Source: UBA8231 sp036011085 (GTDB lineage Bacteria; Latescibacterota; UBA2968; UBA8231). From it: DNA of 64,000 nt. The translations under genes and the position numbers were made by a program. The stretch is taken from positions 1 through 64,000 of the forward strand of contig DASCMS010000041.1 in assembly GCA_036011085.1 (NCBI GenBank). Reading direction: 5' to 3'. The notes under the pieces were generated by a model. The model saw only the letters and a program-made list of their open reading frames with translations. It did no database searches and had not been told where the DNA came from. This document shows, one piece after another, positions 15,825-25,295 of the stretch; position 1 is the stretch's first letter; each line of letters opens with the position of its first letter.

Positions 15825-16849
15825 GCGAACCGGCCCTGCCACTCGCGGCGCGCCCGTGCCCGTTCCGACAGCAGCAGTTCGGTAAGAAAACAGAGCAGGC
15901 CTGCCAGCAGCGGCAGCTGAAAGCGCTCCTCGTAGCGCGTGAAGCGTTCCGCCCCCAACTCCTTCTCCTCGAGTCCGACGATACGGTCAGCGAGATCCTG
16001 CAACTCGCCACCCCCCACGCTGCTGCGCCAGTAGGCGCCTTCACCGGCGGCGGCCACACCGCGCAGAGCCGCCTCGTCGAGCCGTGACTTCACGTAGTTG
16101 CCCTGCCGGTCCTTGTGGTACTCCAGTCGGGTGCCGTCGTCGGCGCGCAGAGGGATCAGATCGCCCTCCGGTGTGCCCACGCCGACACAGTACACGCGCG
16201 CGCCCTGGGCAGCCAGATCCGCGGCGGCGGCGCTGGCGTCACCAGCGTGGGCCTCTCCGTCAGTGAAGACGATGACCACCTTGTACTGCCTGTCGTCCGC
16301 ATCGAAGGACGACGACGCCGTTACCAGGGCCCGCTCCAGAGAACTCCCCTGGGAGGGGATACTCCCCGCATCGAGGGAGGACAAGAGCATGCGCATGGCG
16401 CCGTGATCGAGGGTCAGCGGACATTGGACGAAGGCATTGGCGGCGAACACGACCAGTCCGGCACGATCCCCTTCGAGGCCCTCCAGCAGTCCGCCGATGG
16501 CATGTCGGGCGCGCTCCAGGCGGCTCGGTCGTACGTCTTCGGTGAGCATACTGCGCGACAGGTCCAGGACGACCATGACATCGACCCCGCGTCGCTCGGC
16601 CATCTCGAGACGGACACCAAACTGCGGCCCAGACAGCGCCATGATGAGAAACAGGATGCCAGCTACGGCCATCGCCGACTTCAACTGCTGGCGTCGCTGA
16701 CGCACCGTGCGCGTCAGTCGTGGGGCCACCTCCGCCGCTACAAAACGGTCCAGGTCCCGCCGGCGCTGGCGCGTCGCCCACAGGAAAAACAGCACGAGGA
16801 CGGGCAGCAGCAGCAGCAGCCAGGTATTGTCGGGGGCGGCGAATCTCAT
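15821..16849 (-). CDS. batB: BatB: membrane-anchored von Willebrand factor A protein
   Basis: 342 residues: an N-terminal membrane helix (TWLLLLLPVLVLFFLW), a second helix (MAVAGILFLIMAL), a VWA domain (about residues 85-270) and a C-terminal helix (PLLAGLLCFLTELLL). The metal-ion-dependent adhesion site is intact: DLSRSM (DxSxS), and FTDGEAHAG supplies the late Asp. The start ATG 16849 overlaps the batA stop as ATGA. VWA proteins next to MoxR and DUF58 genes are thought to be assembled or activated by the MoxR ATPase; here all three are in the same run. Partner of BatA. Confidence 0.88.
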   Translation of the reverse strand: MRFAAPDNTWLLLLLPVLVLFFLWATRQRRRDLDRFVAAEVAPRLTRTVRQRRQQLKSAMAVAGILFLIMALSGPQFGVRLEMAERRGVDVMVVLDLSRSMLTEDVRPSRLERARHAIGGLLEGLEGDRAGLVVFAANAFVQCPLTLDHGAMRMLLSSLDAGSIPSQGSSLERALVTASSSFDADDRQYKVVIVFTDGEAHAGDASAAAADLAAQGARVYCVGVGTPEGDLIPLRADDGTRLEYHKDRQGNYVKSRLDEAALRGVAAAGEGAYWRSSVGGGELQDLADRIVGLEEKELGAERFTRYEERFQLPLLAGLLCFLTELLLSERARARREWQGRFA

Positions 16850-17838
16850 GGCAGCGTGCGCAGTCGCGTCTGCCGCAGGACGTACTCGGCCAGCAGGACG
16901 AACAGCCCCAGCCACAGAAAACTGGCGTAGCGTTCGGAGAACTCCAGGTGGATGCGGCTGGTCACCTCCGTGGTCTCGAGGCGTCCGATCTCCTCGTAGA
17001 TTTCTGCCAGTTTCTCGCTGCTCGTCGCATGGTAGTACTGTCCCCCGGTCACCCCGGCGATCTGCCGCAGGACCTCCTCGTCGAAATCGACACCACCCCG
17101 TCGACGCAGGCCCCGCTGCACGGCGCCGACACCGATCGTGTAGAACCGTACATCCACGGCGGCGGCCACATCGGCGGCGGTGGCCGGATCGATCTCGCCG
17201 GCATTGTTGACCCCATCCGTCAACAGAATGGCGACGCGACTGCCCGCTGCGCCGCTACCCGTAGCGGCACGACCTGCGGTATCTCGAAGTCGATTCACGG
17301 CGTTGATCATCGCCATGCCGATAGCCGTACCGTCCCAGCTCTCCTCGGCGATACGGATTTCGCCGAGAAACTGCAGGAGTACGTCGTAGTCCAGAGTCAG
17401 CGGACACTGGGTGAAGCTCTCTCCGGCAAACACCACCATGCCGATGCGATCGCTGTGACGGCCATCGATGAAGCGAGCCACCACCTCCCGCGCCACCTGC
17501 AGACGGTTCGCCGATCCCAGGTCGCGCGCCTGCATACTGCTCGACACGTCGAGGACGAGCATGATGTCGACTCCATCCGCCGCCACGTCGACGATCTCCT
17601 CGCCACTCTGCGGCCGGGCCATGGCTGTCACCAGACAGGCCAGGCCGACGATACGCCCGGCGAACAACAGGGGCCGCAGGCGGGCCCACCCGCCCACCGG
17701 CAGATCGAGACCGCCCAGGTGAGAGAAGCGGATGCTTCCCCGCAGTCGGCGGCCATGCACGAGCTGTCGCCAGACCAGAACGGGGAGGACCAGCCATCCG
17801 AGCAGCCACAGGGGGTCGGCGAAGCGCAGGGAGTCCAT
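16846..17838 (-). CDS. batA: BatA: membrane-anchored von Willebrand factor A protein
   Basis: 330 residues with an N-terminal helix (WLLGWLVLPVLVW), a second helix (FAGRIVGLACLVTAMA), the VWA domain with the MIDAS DVSSSM (about residues 95-100) and LLTDGVNNAGE, and a C-terminal helix (FLWLGLFVLLAEYVLR). It is paralogous to BatB next door; the block TQCPLTLDYD occurs in both in similar form (VQCPLTLDHG in BatB). The ATG at 17838 starts five bases after the upstream stop. It probably forms a hetero-complex with BatB in the inner membrane. Confidence 0.88.
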   Translation of the reverse strand: MDSLRFADPLWLLGWLVLPVLVWRQLVHGRRLRGSIRFSHLGGLDLPVGGWARLRPLLFAGRIVGLACLVTAMARPQSGEEIVDVAADGVDIMLVLDVSSSMQARDLGSANRLQVAREVVARFIDGRHSDRIGMVVFAGESFTQCPLTLDYDVLLQFLGEIRIAEESWDGTAIGMAMINAVNRLRDTAGRAATGSGAAGSRVAILLTDGVNNAGEIDPATAADVAAAVDVRFYTIGVGAVQRGLRRRGGVDFDEEVLRQIAGVTGGQYYHATSSEKLAEIYEEIGRLETTEVTSRIHLEFSERYASFLWLGLFVLLAEYVLRQTRLRTLP

Positions 17839-17843
17839 CCTCG

Positions 17844-18824
17844 TCAGACCTCCGCTTGCTGGGCCGTCGTGGGCGTGGCCGTCTGAGCGCGCCTGAGCGC
17901 CTCCACATCACCAACGATACCAGCCCCATCTTCGGGTGCCCGCCCGGCCTCTTCGACAGGGGGTGAAGCGCGGGCGAACTTCACGAGATCCGCCGTCTCA
18001 AGAAACCGGATCACCCGGTCCGCCGTAGCGGCGTCGATTCGGTCGGTCAACTGCAGATCCATGCCGATCTCGCCGGTCGTGCGGTCGAGGGCGTCGATAC
18101 CGACCCGGTCTTCGAGAAAACGCCACATGACGTCGGCCAGGCGCGTGTAGTAGAGTTTCGTTGCCCCTCGCTCCAGCAGGCCCATGTCGCCGATCCGGGC
18201 AAATTCACGGACATAGTCCACCGGACCCCGGGGCATCGGCGCCGTCGGCGCGACTTCGACCGGGGTGCGGCGCAGAAACCGGCGCGCCAGGAAGGCGAGC
18301 CCCACGGCCAACGCGGCACCCAGGATCCCCACCAGCCAGAGGGGCAGGCCGCCAGGGATGTGCAGAGGCGGTTTGATCGCCCGTAGCTCTTCGTCCCCCT
18401 CCGCGTCACGCACGCGATCGACGACGATCGCCAGGGACTCTGACTGCAGGTGCAGGGTATCACCCGTCTCGGTGATGACAGCCACCCCCACGGGGGCGAT
18501 GGATTCGGCTTCCAGCGTGTAGGTGCGCAGTTCGTAGACGCGCTCGTCCCGCTGACGGCCTCCGGGCAGATCCGTCGTCGTCGCCGGGGTCGTACTGTGC
18601 ACGGAGAATGGTGCCAGCTCGTCATCGGGCTCTGGAAACAGAGTCTGCTGTCCCTCGTCCCGGTCGACGGCAAGGCGCAGGTGCAGGGGATCGCCCAGAG
18701 TGATCCGGGTTGTATCGAGACTCGCGGTCAGGGTCGGTCCGGAGGCGAGGACCGCCGTCGCCCACAATACAAGGAGGGCGTAGAGGGGAACGCTACAGTT
18801 CCGTGGCAGGATCGGCGCTGCCAT
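17844..18824 (-). CDS. BatD-like/DUF4381-type membrane protein of the Bat cluster
   Basis: 326 residues: signal peptide ending AVLASG (about residue 30), an Ig-like periplasmic domain (about 35-150; TRITLGDPLHLRLAVDRDEG), one membrane helix (LPLWLVGILGAALAVGLAFL) and a cytoplasmic helical region of about 120 residues. The short size and layout resemble DUF4381 proteins or a truncated BatD, commonly found next to batA. The start ATG 18824 lies inside the end of the DUF4340 gene, overlapping it by 32 bases in another frame. Family assignment is by layout and context, so moderate. Confidence 0.65.
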   Translation of the reverse strand: MAAPILPRNCSVPLYALLVLWATAVLASGPTLTASLDTTRITLGDPLHLRLAVDRDEGQQTLFPEPDDELAPFSVHSTTPATTTDLPGGRQRDERVYELRTYTLEAESIAPVGVAVITETGDTLHLQSESLAIVVDRVRDAEGDEELRAIKPPLHIPGGLPLWLVGILGAALAVGLAFLARRFLRRTPVEVAPTAPMPRGPVDYVREFARIGDMGLLERGATKLYYTRLADVMWRFLEDRVGIDALDRTTGEIGMDLQLTDRIDAATADRVIRFLETADLVKFARASPPVEEAGRAPEDGAGIVGDVEALRRAQTATPTTAQQAEV

Positions 18825-20250
18825 CCGATTCCGGCACCTGCGTTGCCACATCCTCGAAGCTGAGATGCAGGCTTTCTACGGTGTCATCGTCGATGACTGT
18901 GACACTGGCCACCGCGTCACTGAGCACAAAGGCCTCGCCGTCGCCACGGTTGCCCACGTGCAGTCGCGTCATGCGGCCGTCAGTGCGGGTGATGGAGATG
19001 GTCCACTGCGGTGTGTCGAGTCCGTAGGGAGCCAGAATCAGGTCGTCCTGGGACCCGGCGTCGGCGGCAAAACGGATCGCCTCAAGGCCGTTCAGGTCGG
19101 TGAGCAGACTGTTGAGACGCCAGACCTTGGCCTCGTGCCCGGGTGCATCCGCCAGCGTCCAGTTGCCGGATGTGTCCCGATGTGCGGCAAACACGGCGTC
19201 GCCACCTTCGAGCAGCGCCACCTCGGCGACGCTGTCGGCGTCGACACGGAACACCTTCTTGTCACGCAGGTCAGCCACCGACGTGTGCAGCTTCGTCACG
19301 ACGGTGGAATCGATGAGGAATACGTGGGGGCGGCTCGAATCGAGGGCCTGCACAGAACCCTGCTGCCCGTCCCCCGATCCTTCGACGCCGAGACGCAGAC
19401 GCTTCTCGACGCGGTCATCGCCGATCCACAGGGTCAACTCCACCGTGCTGCCACCAGCGGTCAGACCCGCCAGTTCCAGATCTTGCGGTGAGGGAGTCTC
19501 GAGCAGGATATGGTCGGTCTTGCCGTCCTGCAGGCTCCGCAACATGCCATTCAGCGTACCGTCATCGGCTCGACGCGACACCGGCGCCTCGAGAGTCCAG
19601 CTGCCCCCCTCGCGAGTGGCCTCGATGGCCGGCTCGCCGGCACGCTGCAGGCGAAGTCGGCGGACCTCGTCAGCCTCGAAGGCGAGCAACCGCCGGTCGC
19701 GCAGGTCGAAGGCGGTCTTGTGGAGGTTGTCGAAGCGCCAGGCGCGCACTCGGAGGATCTCGGGGTTCGCCGACCCGCCGCGCTGGACATAGGTGAAACG
19801 ATCGGTGGGCGTGTCGTCACCGAAACGCAACGTGTCCAGGGGGGTACCGTCCTCGGGCAGGCGGATATGGACACGAAGCCTGGGTTCCTCCAGCCCGTAC
19901 TCGGCCAGAATGGTCGGATCAGCGGCCACAGCAGTGCTGTCGCGCACCGGGTCACCCTCGACCTCGGTCTCACCCAGCGTGCGCAGGTAGCGTTCGACGG
20001 CCTCGGCATCAGCGCCGGTCTGCACTGGAGATGTCAGTCGCCAGGTGTCATCCTGACGCTCGAGCACGAGCAGTGTATCGCCACGATCGATCGTCAGTTT
20101 CTGGACCTCGTGATCACTGAAATCGAGCAGCTGCCGCTCGCGTTCCGCCTCGACGCGACGCTCCTCGCCGCCTTTGATCTCATAGAAGTAGACGAAGCCC
20201 AGCAGGGCGATGAACAGTACGCTGATGACGACGTTCGTCTTCAGTCTCAT
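18793..20250 (-). CDS. DUF4340 protein, partner of the GldG-like exporter subunit
   Basis: 485 residues: one N-terminal membrane helix (NVVISVLFIALLGFVYFYEI), then a periplasmic region with repeated beta-alpha blocks, each beginning with a phrase such as LLDFSDHEVQKLTI, LLAFEADEVRRLRL and KVFRVDADSVAEVALL. This repeated D-x-D-E/S-V-x-x-L pattern is characteristic of DUF4340, a family that regularly sits beside GldG-type ABC genes in bacteria and whose role is undefined. The start ATG 20250 overlaps the GldG-like stop as ATGA, so the two are tightly coupled. Probably part of the same membrane complex. Confidence 0.8.
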   Translation of the reverse strand: MRLKTNVVISVLFIALLGFVYFYEIKGGEERRVEAERERQLLDFSDHEVQKLTIDRGDTLLVLERQDDTWRLTSPVQTGADAEAVERYLRTLGETEVEGDPVRDSTAVAADPTILAEYGLEEPRLRVHIRLPEDGTPLDTLRFGDDTPTDRFTYVQRGGSANPEILRVRAWRFDNLHKTAFDLRDRRLLAFEADEVRRLRLQRAGEPAIEATREGGSWTLEAPVSRRADDGTLNGMLRSLQDGKTDHILLETPSPQDLELAGLTAGGSTVELTLWIGDDRVEKRLRLGVEGSGDGQQGSVQALDSSRPHVFLIDSTVVTKLHTSVADLRDKKVFRVDADSVAEVALLEGGDAVFAAHRDTSGNWTLADAPGHEAKVWRLNSLLTDLNGLEAIRFAADAGSQDDLILAPYGLDTPQWTISITRTDGRMTRLHVGNRGDGEAFVLSDAVASVTVIDDDTVESLHLSFEDVATQVPESDGSADPATEL

Positions 20251-23200
20251 GACGTCAGCTCCCCTTCCGCCGCCGGCTGGAAATCCTGGCGGATCCACAC
20301 AAGGATGCAGCCATTGGCGATACTCAACCCGGCAAACACCAGCTGCAGCGTGTCCTCGGGAATGACGACGAAGGAGAGTCCGGCATTGGCCACCGCAGCC
20401 CCCAGAGCCAGGGGCCAGGCCGCGGGTATTCGCCGGAACAGACCGTAGGCGACGCCGGCGTCCAGCAGGGCCAGCAACAGAAAGCCTTCGCCTGTCGCGA
20501 CGTTGCCCTCACTGGAGCCGATGACGGCAACGATGAAATAGTAGACTGCCGTGGCAGCGAAGTTGTACACGAGCCACGAGACAAAGCCACTGGAGTAGGC
20601 CTGGTAGCCTCGACGCAGCATGATGACGAAGCCGGACAGGGCCACGGCGAATGGCAGCACGAAGACCGACAACCACAAAATGGTGGACCCCGCCGTGCCA
20701 ACGAGATTGATGGGATTGAATCGAGGCTCCCTGGGCGGGATGTCGAGGCTGCCCTCGCCCTCGGCCAGCCAGCGTACGGCAGCGGCGATCAACTCCCCGT
20801 TGGCCTGCTCACCGAAGTACTGGTTGCTGGCGAAATCGGTATCGCCGAAGACGACGATACGCGTGCTCTCCCCCTCGCTCAGGCTGGTATCGACATCGGC
20901 GGTGACGGCCACGGCCAGCGACAGCGGCCCGGGATGATCGCTTTCGGCGTCGTAGTCCACCTCGCCGCCAGCCCCGGTGACGACGCCGAGATCGGATTCT
21001 CCCCAGGCGTTGCGGTCAGTGTGCAGCAGTTCGGTGGCGCCGCCGGCACGGGTGACTGCCGACACCGAGCGAGCCCACGGAAAGAAGCTCATCGTGCCCC
21101 GGCCCAGCCTCTCGGTGATGGCGTGGTCGGCGTACTGGAGTACGACGGGAACCGAGACATCGGCGCCGAACAGCTTGCCGAGGCCGCTGAGATCGACGAC
21201 GAAGTTATCACCGATGTCGATGTCATACTCGTCGCGCAGCAGATCCTCCAGGCCGCTGTCTGTCGCCGGGTCGACGAGCAGCAACAGGTCACCGCCCCGT
21301 GTCAGGTAATTCCGCACGGCTTCAACCGCCGCCGGTGACAACGGTGTTTCGGGACCGACCATGGTCAGCAGGGAGATATCGGCGAGGCCATCGGGAGTGA
21401 GTTCGACGTCGGTCTCGATCTTGAGGTTGAGCTCCTTCAGGCGCCCGTTCAGGATGCTGAAGCCGTCGCCGTCGACACCGGTCAACTCGCCCTCGCCATG
21501 GCCGGAGCTGAAGGCGACGACGCGCTCGTCGGCTACCAGCGCCCTGCGGATGGCGTTGGTCAACGCTCCCTCTGACTGCTGTGCGATCCGCTCGGAGACG
21601 ACCTTGCCATCGCCCGTCACCTCGATGATCGATGTACCACGTTCGCGGATCCCATACTGACGCACCTGCAGAGCTTCCTTCTGCGGGTCGACGATCTCAT
21701 GCTCGAAGTTCGGCGTCAGATACCCGTATTCCTTCACCAGATCCTGAAAGCGACCACCCTCAGCGTCGGACATGAAGGTCTTGACGTGTACCAGCCGGCC
21801 GTCGTCCTCGGCCTGCTCCAGCACCTGTCGGGTCTCACTGGCCAGCGTGTAGAGTTGATCTTCGGTGAGATCGACGCGTAGATGGTAGCGGTCGCCGATG
21901 AAGTTGAGCAGAGACAGCACACCCAGGGAGAGCGCGACACCGAGACCCGCTGCCACCAGATCCCGCAGGCTCCACCGCCCCTTCCGTGAAACGACGACGA
22001 AGCCGAGAACCGCCACTGCACCCGGAAACAGGATGACGGTAATCCAGAAGATCCAGTCGGACTGGCCTTCCGTCAGAGCGATAGGATTGTAGCCTGCTTC
22101 ACGAGGGCGGATGGAGATCAGGCTCTCGTCCTCGACGAGCCAGCTGAGGGCGTTGAGTACGAGGTCGCCATTGCCCTGCAGGCCGAAGTATCGACTCGTG
22201 GCGATGTCGGAGTCACCGAAAACGACGAGACGTCCGCCCTCGCCGGCGGTGTCGTGAACCGCGACAGCGAGTCCCACGGGACCGGGACGGTCGCCGTCAT
22301 CGAGACTGACGGTGCGTTCGCCTCCGGCATCCCGCAGCACGGACAGGTCGATCTCGCCCCAACTGGCATCGCTGGTGCGGGCCAGGACAGAAGCGTCGGC
22401 CTGAATCGTGGCCACCGCCACCGAGTCGAGACCCACCGACCGCGCCAGTTCGAAGAAGGTCATCACGCCGCTGCGATGCTGTCGCACGATGGCATGATCA
22501 CCGTCATAGGTGGTGACCACGGGAATCGTGAAGTCGAGCCCGAACAGGGAGCCGATTCCACTGGTGTCGATGACGAAGTCATCCCCCACCTCCACGCCCC
22601 ACTCACCGATCAACTCTTCGAGGCCGGTCTCGTGCAGTGGATCCATGAGGAGGAAGACGGCCCCGCCACGGGCCAGGTATCGACGCACCGCATCGACTTC
22701 GGTCCGTAGGAAGGGAGTTCGCGGGCCGGCGATCACGAGGGCACTGCAGTCGTCGGGCACATCTCCTTCCCGCGCCAGGAACAAAGAATCGCGTACCGAA
22801 TAGTCGATCTCGACCAGGCGCTGACGCAGTGGCTTCATATCCTGTTCGTGGTCGGTGAACCCCCGCTCTCCGTGCCCCACGGATACGTAGACGACCTCGC
22901 GCCGGTTGCGCACCACCTTCAGCAGGGCGTTGGTGATCTCTTTTTCGGTCAGCTCTGTGAGGCGCTGGCGCGACTCCTCACCGGCGCCGACGACGAGAGT
23001 ATTGTAGGCGCGCACTCCGTAGTCACGAGTTCGGCCCGGGTCACGATCCGGATCGATGAACTCATATGAGAAGCGGCCACCACCGTGCACGGAAAACTGT
23101 TCGAGCAGACCGCGCAGGGCTTCGTTCTTGCCGCCTTCCATGAAGGCCATGGCCTCGACTTCGACACCGAGAGACTCCAGCGTCTGCACCGTCAACGGCG

Positions 23201-23504
23201 CCAGGCTGTGCAGTTGGCCCTCGGTTACGTCGAGGCGTTGCGGGTACCGGTCGGCGAGGAAATTGACCATGACGACGATGGCCAGAACCATGATGCCGCC
23301 CCAGAAGGCGTTCAGCCACCGGCCGTAGTGTCGGAACAGTTCCGGATCGAGGGCCCCGGCGCCAGCCACCAGCAGGGCGCCCAGTCCGGCGTTGGCCGCC
23401 GGCAACCACTCCGTCTCGGGTGCCAGTGCCAGGCCGAGAGCCCCGGACAGTACCAGGGCGGCTCCGACAAGACTGATGGGGACGGCGTATGTCTTCATCG
23501 TCAT
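20247..23504 (-). CDS. Tandem GldG-like ABC transporter auxiliary protein (two fused units)
   Basis: 1085 residues, roughly twice a normal GldG. Unit 1 starts at residue 81 (NFLADRYPQRLDVTEGQLHS) and unit 2 at residue 534 (NFIGDRYHLRVDLTEDQLYT). Both continue with a DP block (IDPDRDPGRTRDYGVR; VDPQKEALQVRQYGIR), an alternating E-IT-NAL segment and a SVGHGE/SSGHGE motif, then a G-ARGG domain of the ABC_transp_aux type. Each unit ends in a membrane helix; the C-terminus adds about five more helices (from residue 960). Such proteins are the large extracytoplasmic subunit of GldFG-type ABC complexes, first known from gliding bacteria but much more widespread. The start ATG 23504 has GGTGAG upstream. 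The upstream gene is the permease. Substrate unknown. Confidence 0.82.
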   Translation of the reverse strand: MTMKTYAVPISLVGAALVLSGALGLALAPETEWLPAANAGLGALLVAGAGALDPELFRHYGRWLNAFWGGIMVLAIVVMVNFLADRYPQRLDVTEGQLHSLAPLTVQTLESLGVEVEAMAFMEGGKNEALRGLLEQFSVHGGGRFSYEFIDPDRDPGRTRDYGVRAYNTLVVGAGEESRQRLTELTEKEITNALLKVVRNRREVVYVSVGHGERGFTDHEQDMKPLRQRLVEIDYSVRDSLFLAREGDVPDDCSALVIAGPRTPFLRTEVDAVRRYLARGGAVFLLMDPLHETGLEELIGEWGVEVGDDFVIDTSGIGSLFGLDFTIPVVTTYDGDHAIVRQHRSGVMTFFELARSVGLDSVAVATIQADASVLARTSDASWGEIDLSVLRDAGGERTVSLDDGDRPGPVGLAVAVHDTAGEGGRLVVFGDSDIATSRYFGLQGNGDLVLNALSWLVEDESLISIRPREAGYNPIALTEGQSDWIFWITVILFPGAVAVLGFVVVSRKGRWSLRDLVAAGLGVALSLGVLSLLNFIGDRYHLRVDLTEDQLYTLASETRQVLEQAEDDGRLVHVKTFMSDAEGGRFQDLVKEYGYLTPNFEHEIVDPQKEALQVRQYGIRERGTSIIEVTGDGKVVSERIAQQSEGALTNAIRRALVADERVVAFSSGHGEGELTGVDGDGFSILNGRLKELNLKIETDVELTPDGLADISLLTMVGPETPLSPAAVEAVRNYLTRGGDLLLLVDPATDSGLEDLLRDEYDIDIGDNFVVDLSGLGKLFGADVSVPVVLQYADHAITERLGRGTMSFFPWARSVSAVTRAGGATELLHTDRNAWGESDLGVVTGAGGEVDYDAESDHPGPLSLAVAVTADVDTSLSEGESTRIVVFGDTDFASNQYFGEQANGELIAAAVRWLAEGEGSLDIPPREPRFNPINLVGTAGSTILWLSVFVLPFAVALSGFVIMLRRGYQAYSSGFVSWLVYNFAATAVYYFIVAVIGSSEGNVATGEGFLLLALLDAGVAYGLFRRIPAAWPLALGAAVANAGLSFVVIPEDTLQLVFAGLSIANGCILVWIRQDFQPAAEGELTS

Positions 23505-23517
23505 CTGCGCTCTCACC

Positions 23518-24300
23518 CTACCGCCGCCAGCGTCTCGACTCGAGCACGCGGGTCGTCAAAAACAGGGTGAAGAAGGTGAAGCTCAGATAGAAAACCACAT
23601 CACCAGTGTCGATCACCCCCCGCTGGAAGTCCTGCAGATGCTGGATGATGGACATGTAGCTGAGGATCTTGGCCGCCGTGGGACCGGCAAAACTGGCCGA
23701 CCAGTCGATCAACCACAGCAGCAGCAGAGCGCCGAAGGCGAGCAGCACGGCGACGATCTGGTTTTCAGTCAGTGAGGAGGCCAGTACACCGACGCCGATG
23801 AAGGTGCCGCCGAGCAGGAGATACCCGAGGTACGCCGACCAGATGGGGCCCCAGTCGGGATCACCGTAGGCTTCGAGTATGAGACAATAGACGAGAGTCA
23901 GAGCGACGATGGCCGTGTACAGGGACAGGGCGGCGAAGAACTTGCCGAGAAGAACCTGGGTTGGCGACACGGGAGACGTCATCAGCAGTTCGATGGTGCC
24001 GCTCTTCTTTTCCTCGGAGAACAGGCGCATCGTGATCATGGGGACCACCATCAGCCAGATGAAGTCCATGACGGCGAAAAACTGGGTCACCACCATCTCG
24101 TTCAGATTGAGGTTCGGCATGCCGCCCTGGGCGAACTGCTGGCGCTGGCTGAACTGCAGGCACCAGTAGTTGAACTGCATCAGGATGTTGCGGAACAGGT
24201 ACCCTGTGAGAAACAGGAAGACACCGGCGATGACGTAGGCTACGGGAGAGACGAAATAGGACCGCAGCTCTTTGCTGTATATGGCGAGAAGGTTGCGCAT
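23518..24300 (-). CDS. ABC-2 type permease (GldF-like)
   Basis: 260 residues with six membrane helices, starting with the cytoplasmic phrase LLAIYSKELRSYFVSPVAYV that is typical of ABC-2 permeases, and a conserved loop RLFSEEKKSGTIELLMTSPV after helix 2. This loop couples to the ATPase. Matches the GldF layout. It starts 10 bases after the ATPase stop and ends 13 bases before the GldG-like start. It would form the export channel with the ATPase at 24311-25267. Confidence 0.88.
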   Translation of the reverse strand: MRNLLAIYSKELRSYFVSPVAYVIAGVFLFLTGYLFRNILMQFNYWCLQFSQRQQFAQGGMPNLNLNEMVVTQFFAVMDFIWLMVVPMITMRLFSEEKKSGTIELLMTSPVSPTQVLLGKFFAALSLYTAIVALTLVYCLILEAYGDPDWGPIWSAYLGYLLLGGTFIGVGVLASSLTENQIVAVLLAFGALLLLWLIDWSASFAGPTAAKILSYMSIIQHLQDFQRGVIDTGDVVFYLSFTFFTLFLTTRVLESRRWRR

Positions 24301-24310
24301 GTCTTGTGCT

Positions 24311-25267
24311 CTAGGCCTCCACTTGTTCTTCGTTCGTCAGCCGCAGGAAGACGTCTTCCAGCGACATATCCATGCTACGCAGTTCGCGCAGTCCAAAACC
24401 ACCATCGACGACGGCCTTGGCCAGCGGGTTGCGCACGTCCTGACCCGGTGCTGTCGTGATGAGGAACGCTTCTCCCGCACCCACACCGGCACCGCCCGCC
24501 TCTTCGTGCTGCACCTCGAGGACACCCGGTACGCCGGCGAGCAGGCCCTGCACCGTATCCTTCGGGCCGGCCACCTGGGCGCGCAGCACCTCGCCCTCCT
24601 GCAGCTGTGCGGTCAGGCTTTCTGGTGAACCTTCCCCGACGATGCGGCCATTGTTGATGATGACGACCTTGTCACAGGTCATCGACACCTCTGGCAGGAT
24701 GTGCGTACTCAGGACGATGGTGTGCTCGCCGCGCAGGGACTTGATCGTCTCGCGGATTTCGATGATCTGCTTCGGATCCAGACCGACGGTTGGTTCATCG
24801 AGGATGAGCACAGAAGGGTTGTGCACCAGCGCCTGTGCCAGACCGACGCGCTGCCTGTACCCTTTCGAGAGATGGCCTATCACCGTTCGCGCCACGTGGG
24901 CGACACCCGTCTTCTGCATGGTGTCTTCGAGACAGGAACTCAGTTCCGGCGAAGGCACGCCCTTGATCTTGGCGACGAAGCGCAGGTAGGACTCGACGGT
25001 CATGTCGAGATACAGTGGCGGCTGCTCGGGTAGATAGCCGATGCGGCGGCGCACCTCGAGCGAGGCCTCGGCAATGTCGTAGCCGTCGACGCTTGCCGTG
25101 CCGGAGGATGGCGGCAGATAGCAGGTCAGCATACGCATCGTCGTCGTCTTGCCGGCGCCGTTGGGCCCGAGAAAGCCCATGATCTGGCCGGTTTCGGCCG
25201 TAAAGGTCAGGTTGTCGACGGCTGTGACGTCGCCGTATTGCTTGGACAGTTCGCGGACTTCGATCAC
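24311..25267 (-). CDS. ABC transporter ATP-binding protein (GldA-like)
   Basis: 318 residues. Walker A GPNGAGKTTTMR, Q-loop region YLPEQPPLY, ABC signature LSKGYRQRVGLAQAL, Walker B VLILDEPTVGLD and the switch His in LSTHIL are all present. The C-terminal 90 residues form the extra domain seen in exporters of the CcmA/GldA kind. The start is GTG 25267. It energises the permease next to it. It follows the DUF58 gene by 28 bases, so MoxR-DUF58 and the exporter are probably one transcript. Confidence 0.9.
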   Translation of the reverse strand: MIEVRELSKQYGDVTAVDNLTFTAETGQIMGFLGPNGAGKTTTMRMLTCYLPPSSGTASVDGYDIAEASLEVRRRIGYLPEQPPLYLDMTVESYLRFVAKIKGVPSPELSSCLEDTMQKTGVAHVARTVIGHLSKGYRQRVGLAQALVHNPSVLILDEPTVGLDPKQIIEIRETIKSLRGEHTIVLSTHILPEVSMTCDKVVIINNGRIVGEGSPESLTAQLQEGEVLRAQVAGPKDTVQGLLAGVPGVLEVQHEEAGGAGVGAGEAFLITTAPGQDVRNPLAKAVVDGGFGLRELRSMDMSLEDVFLRLTNEEQVEA

Positions 25268-25295
25268 CGGTGAGACTCCTCTTGCTCGCTCAACT

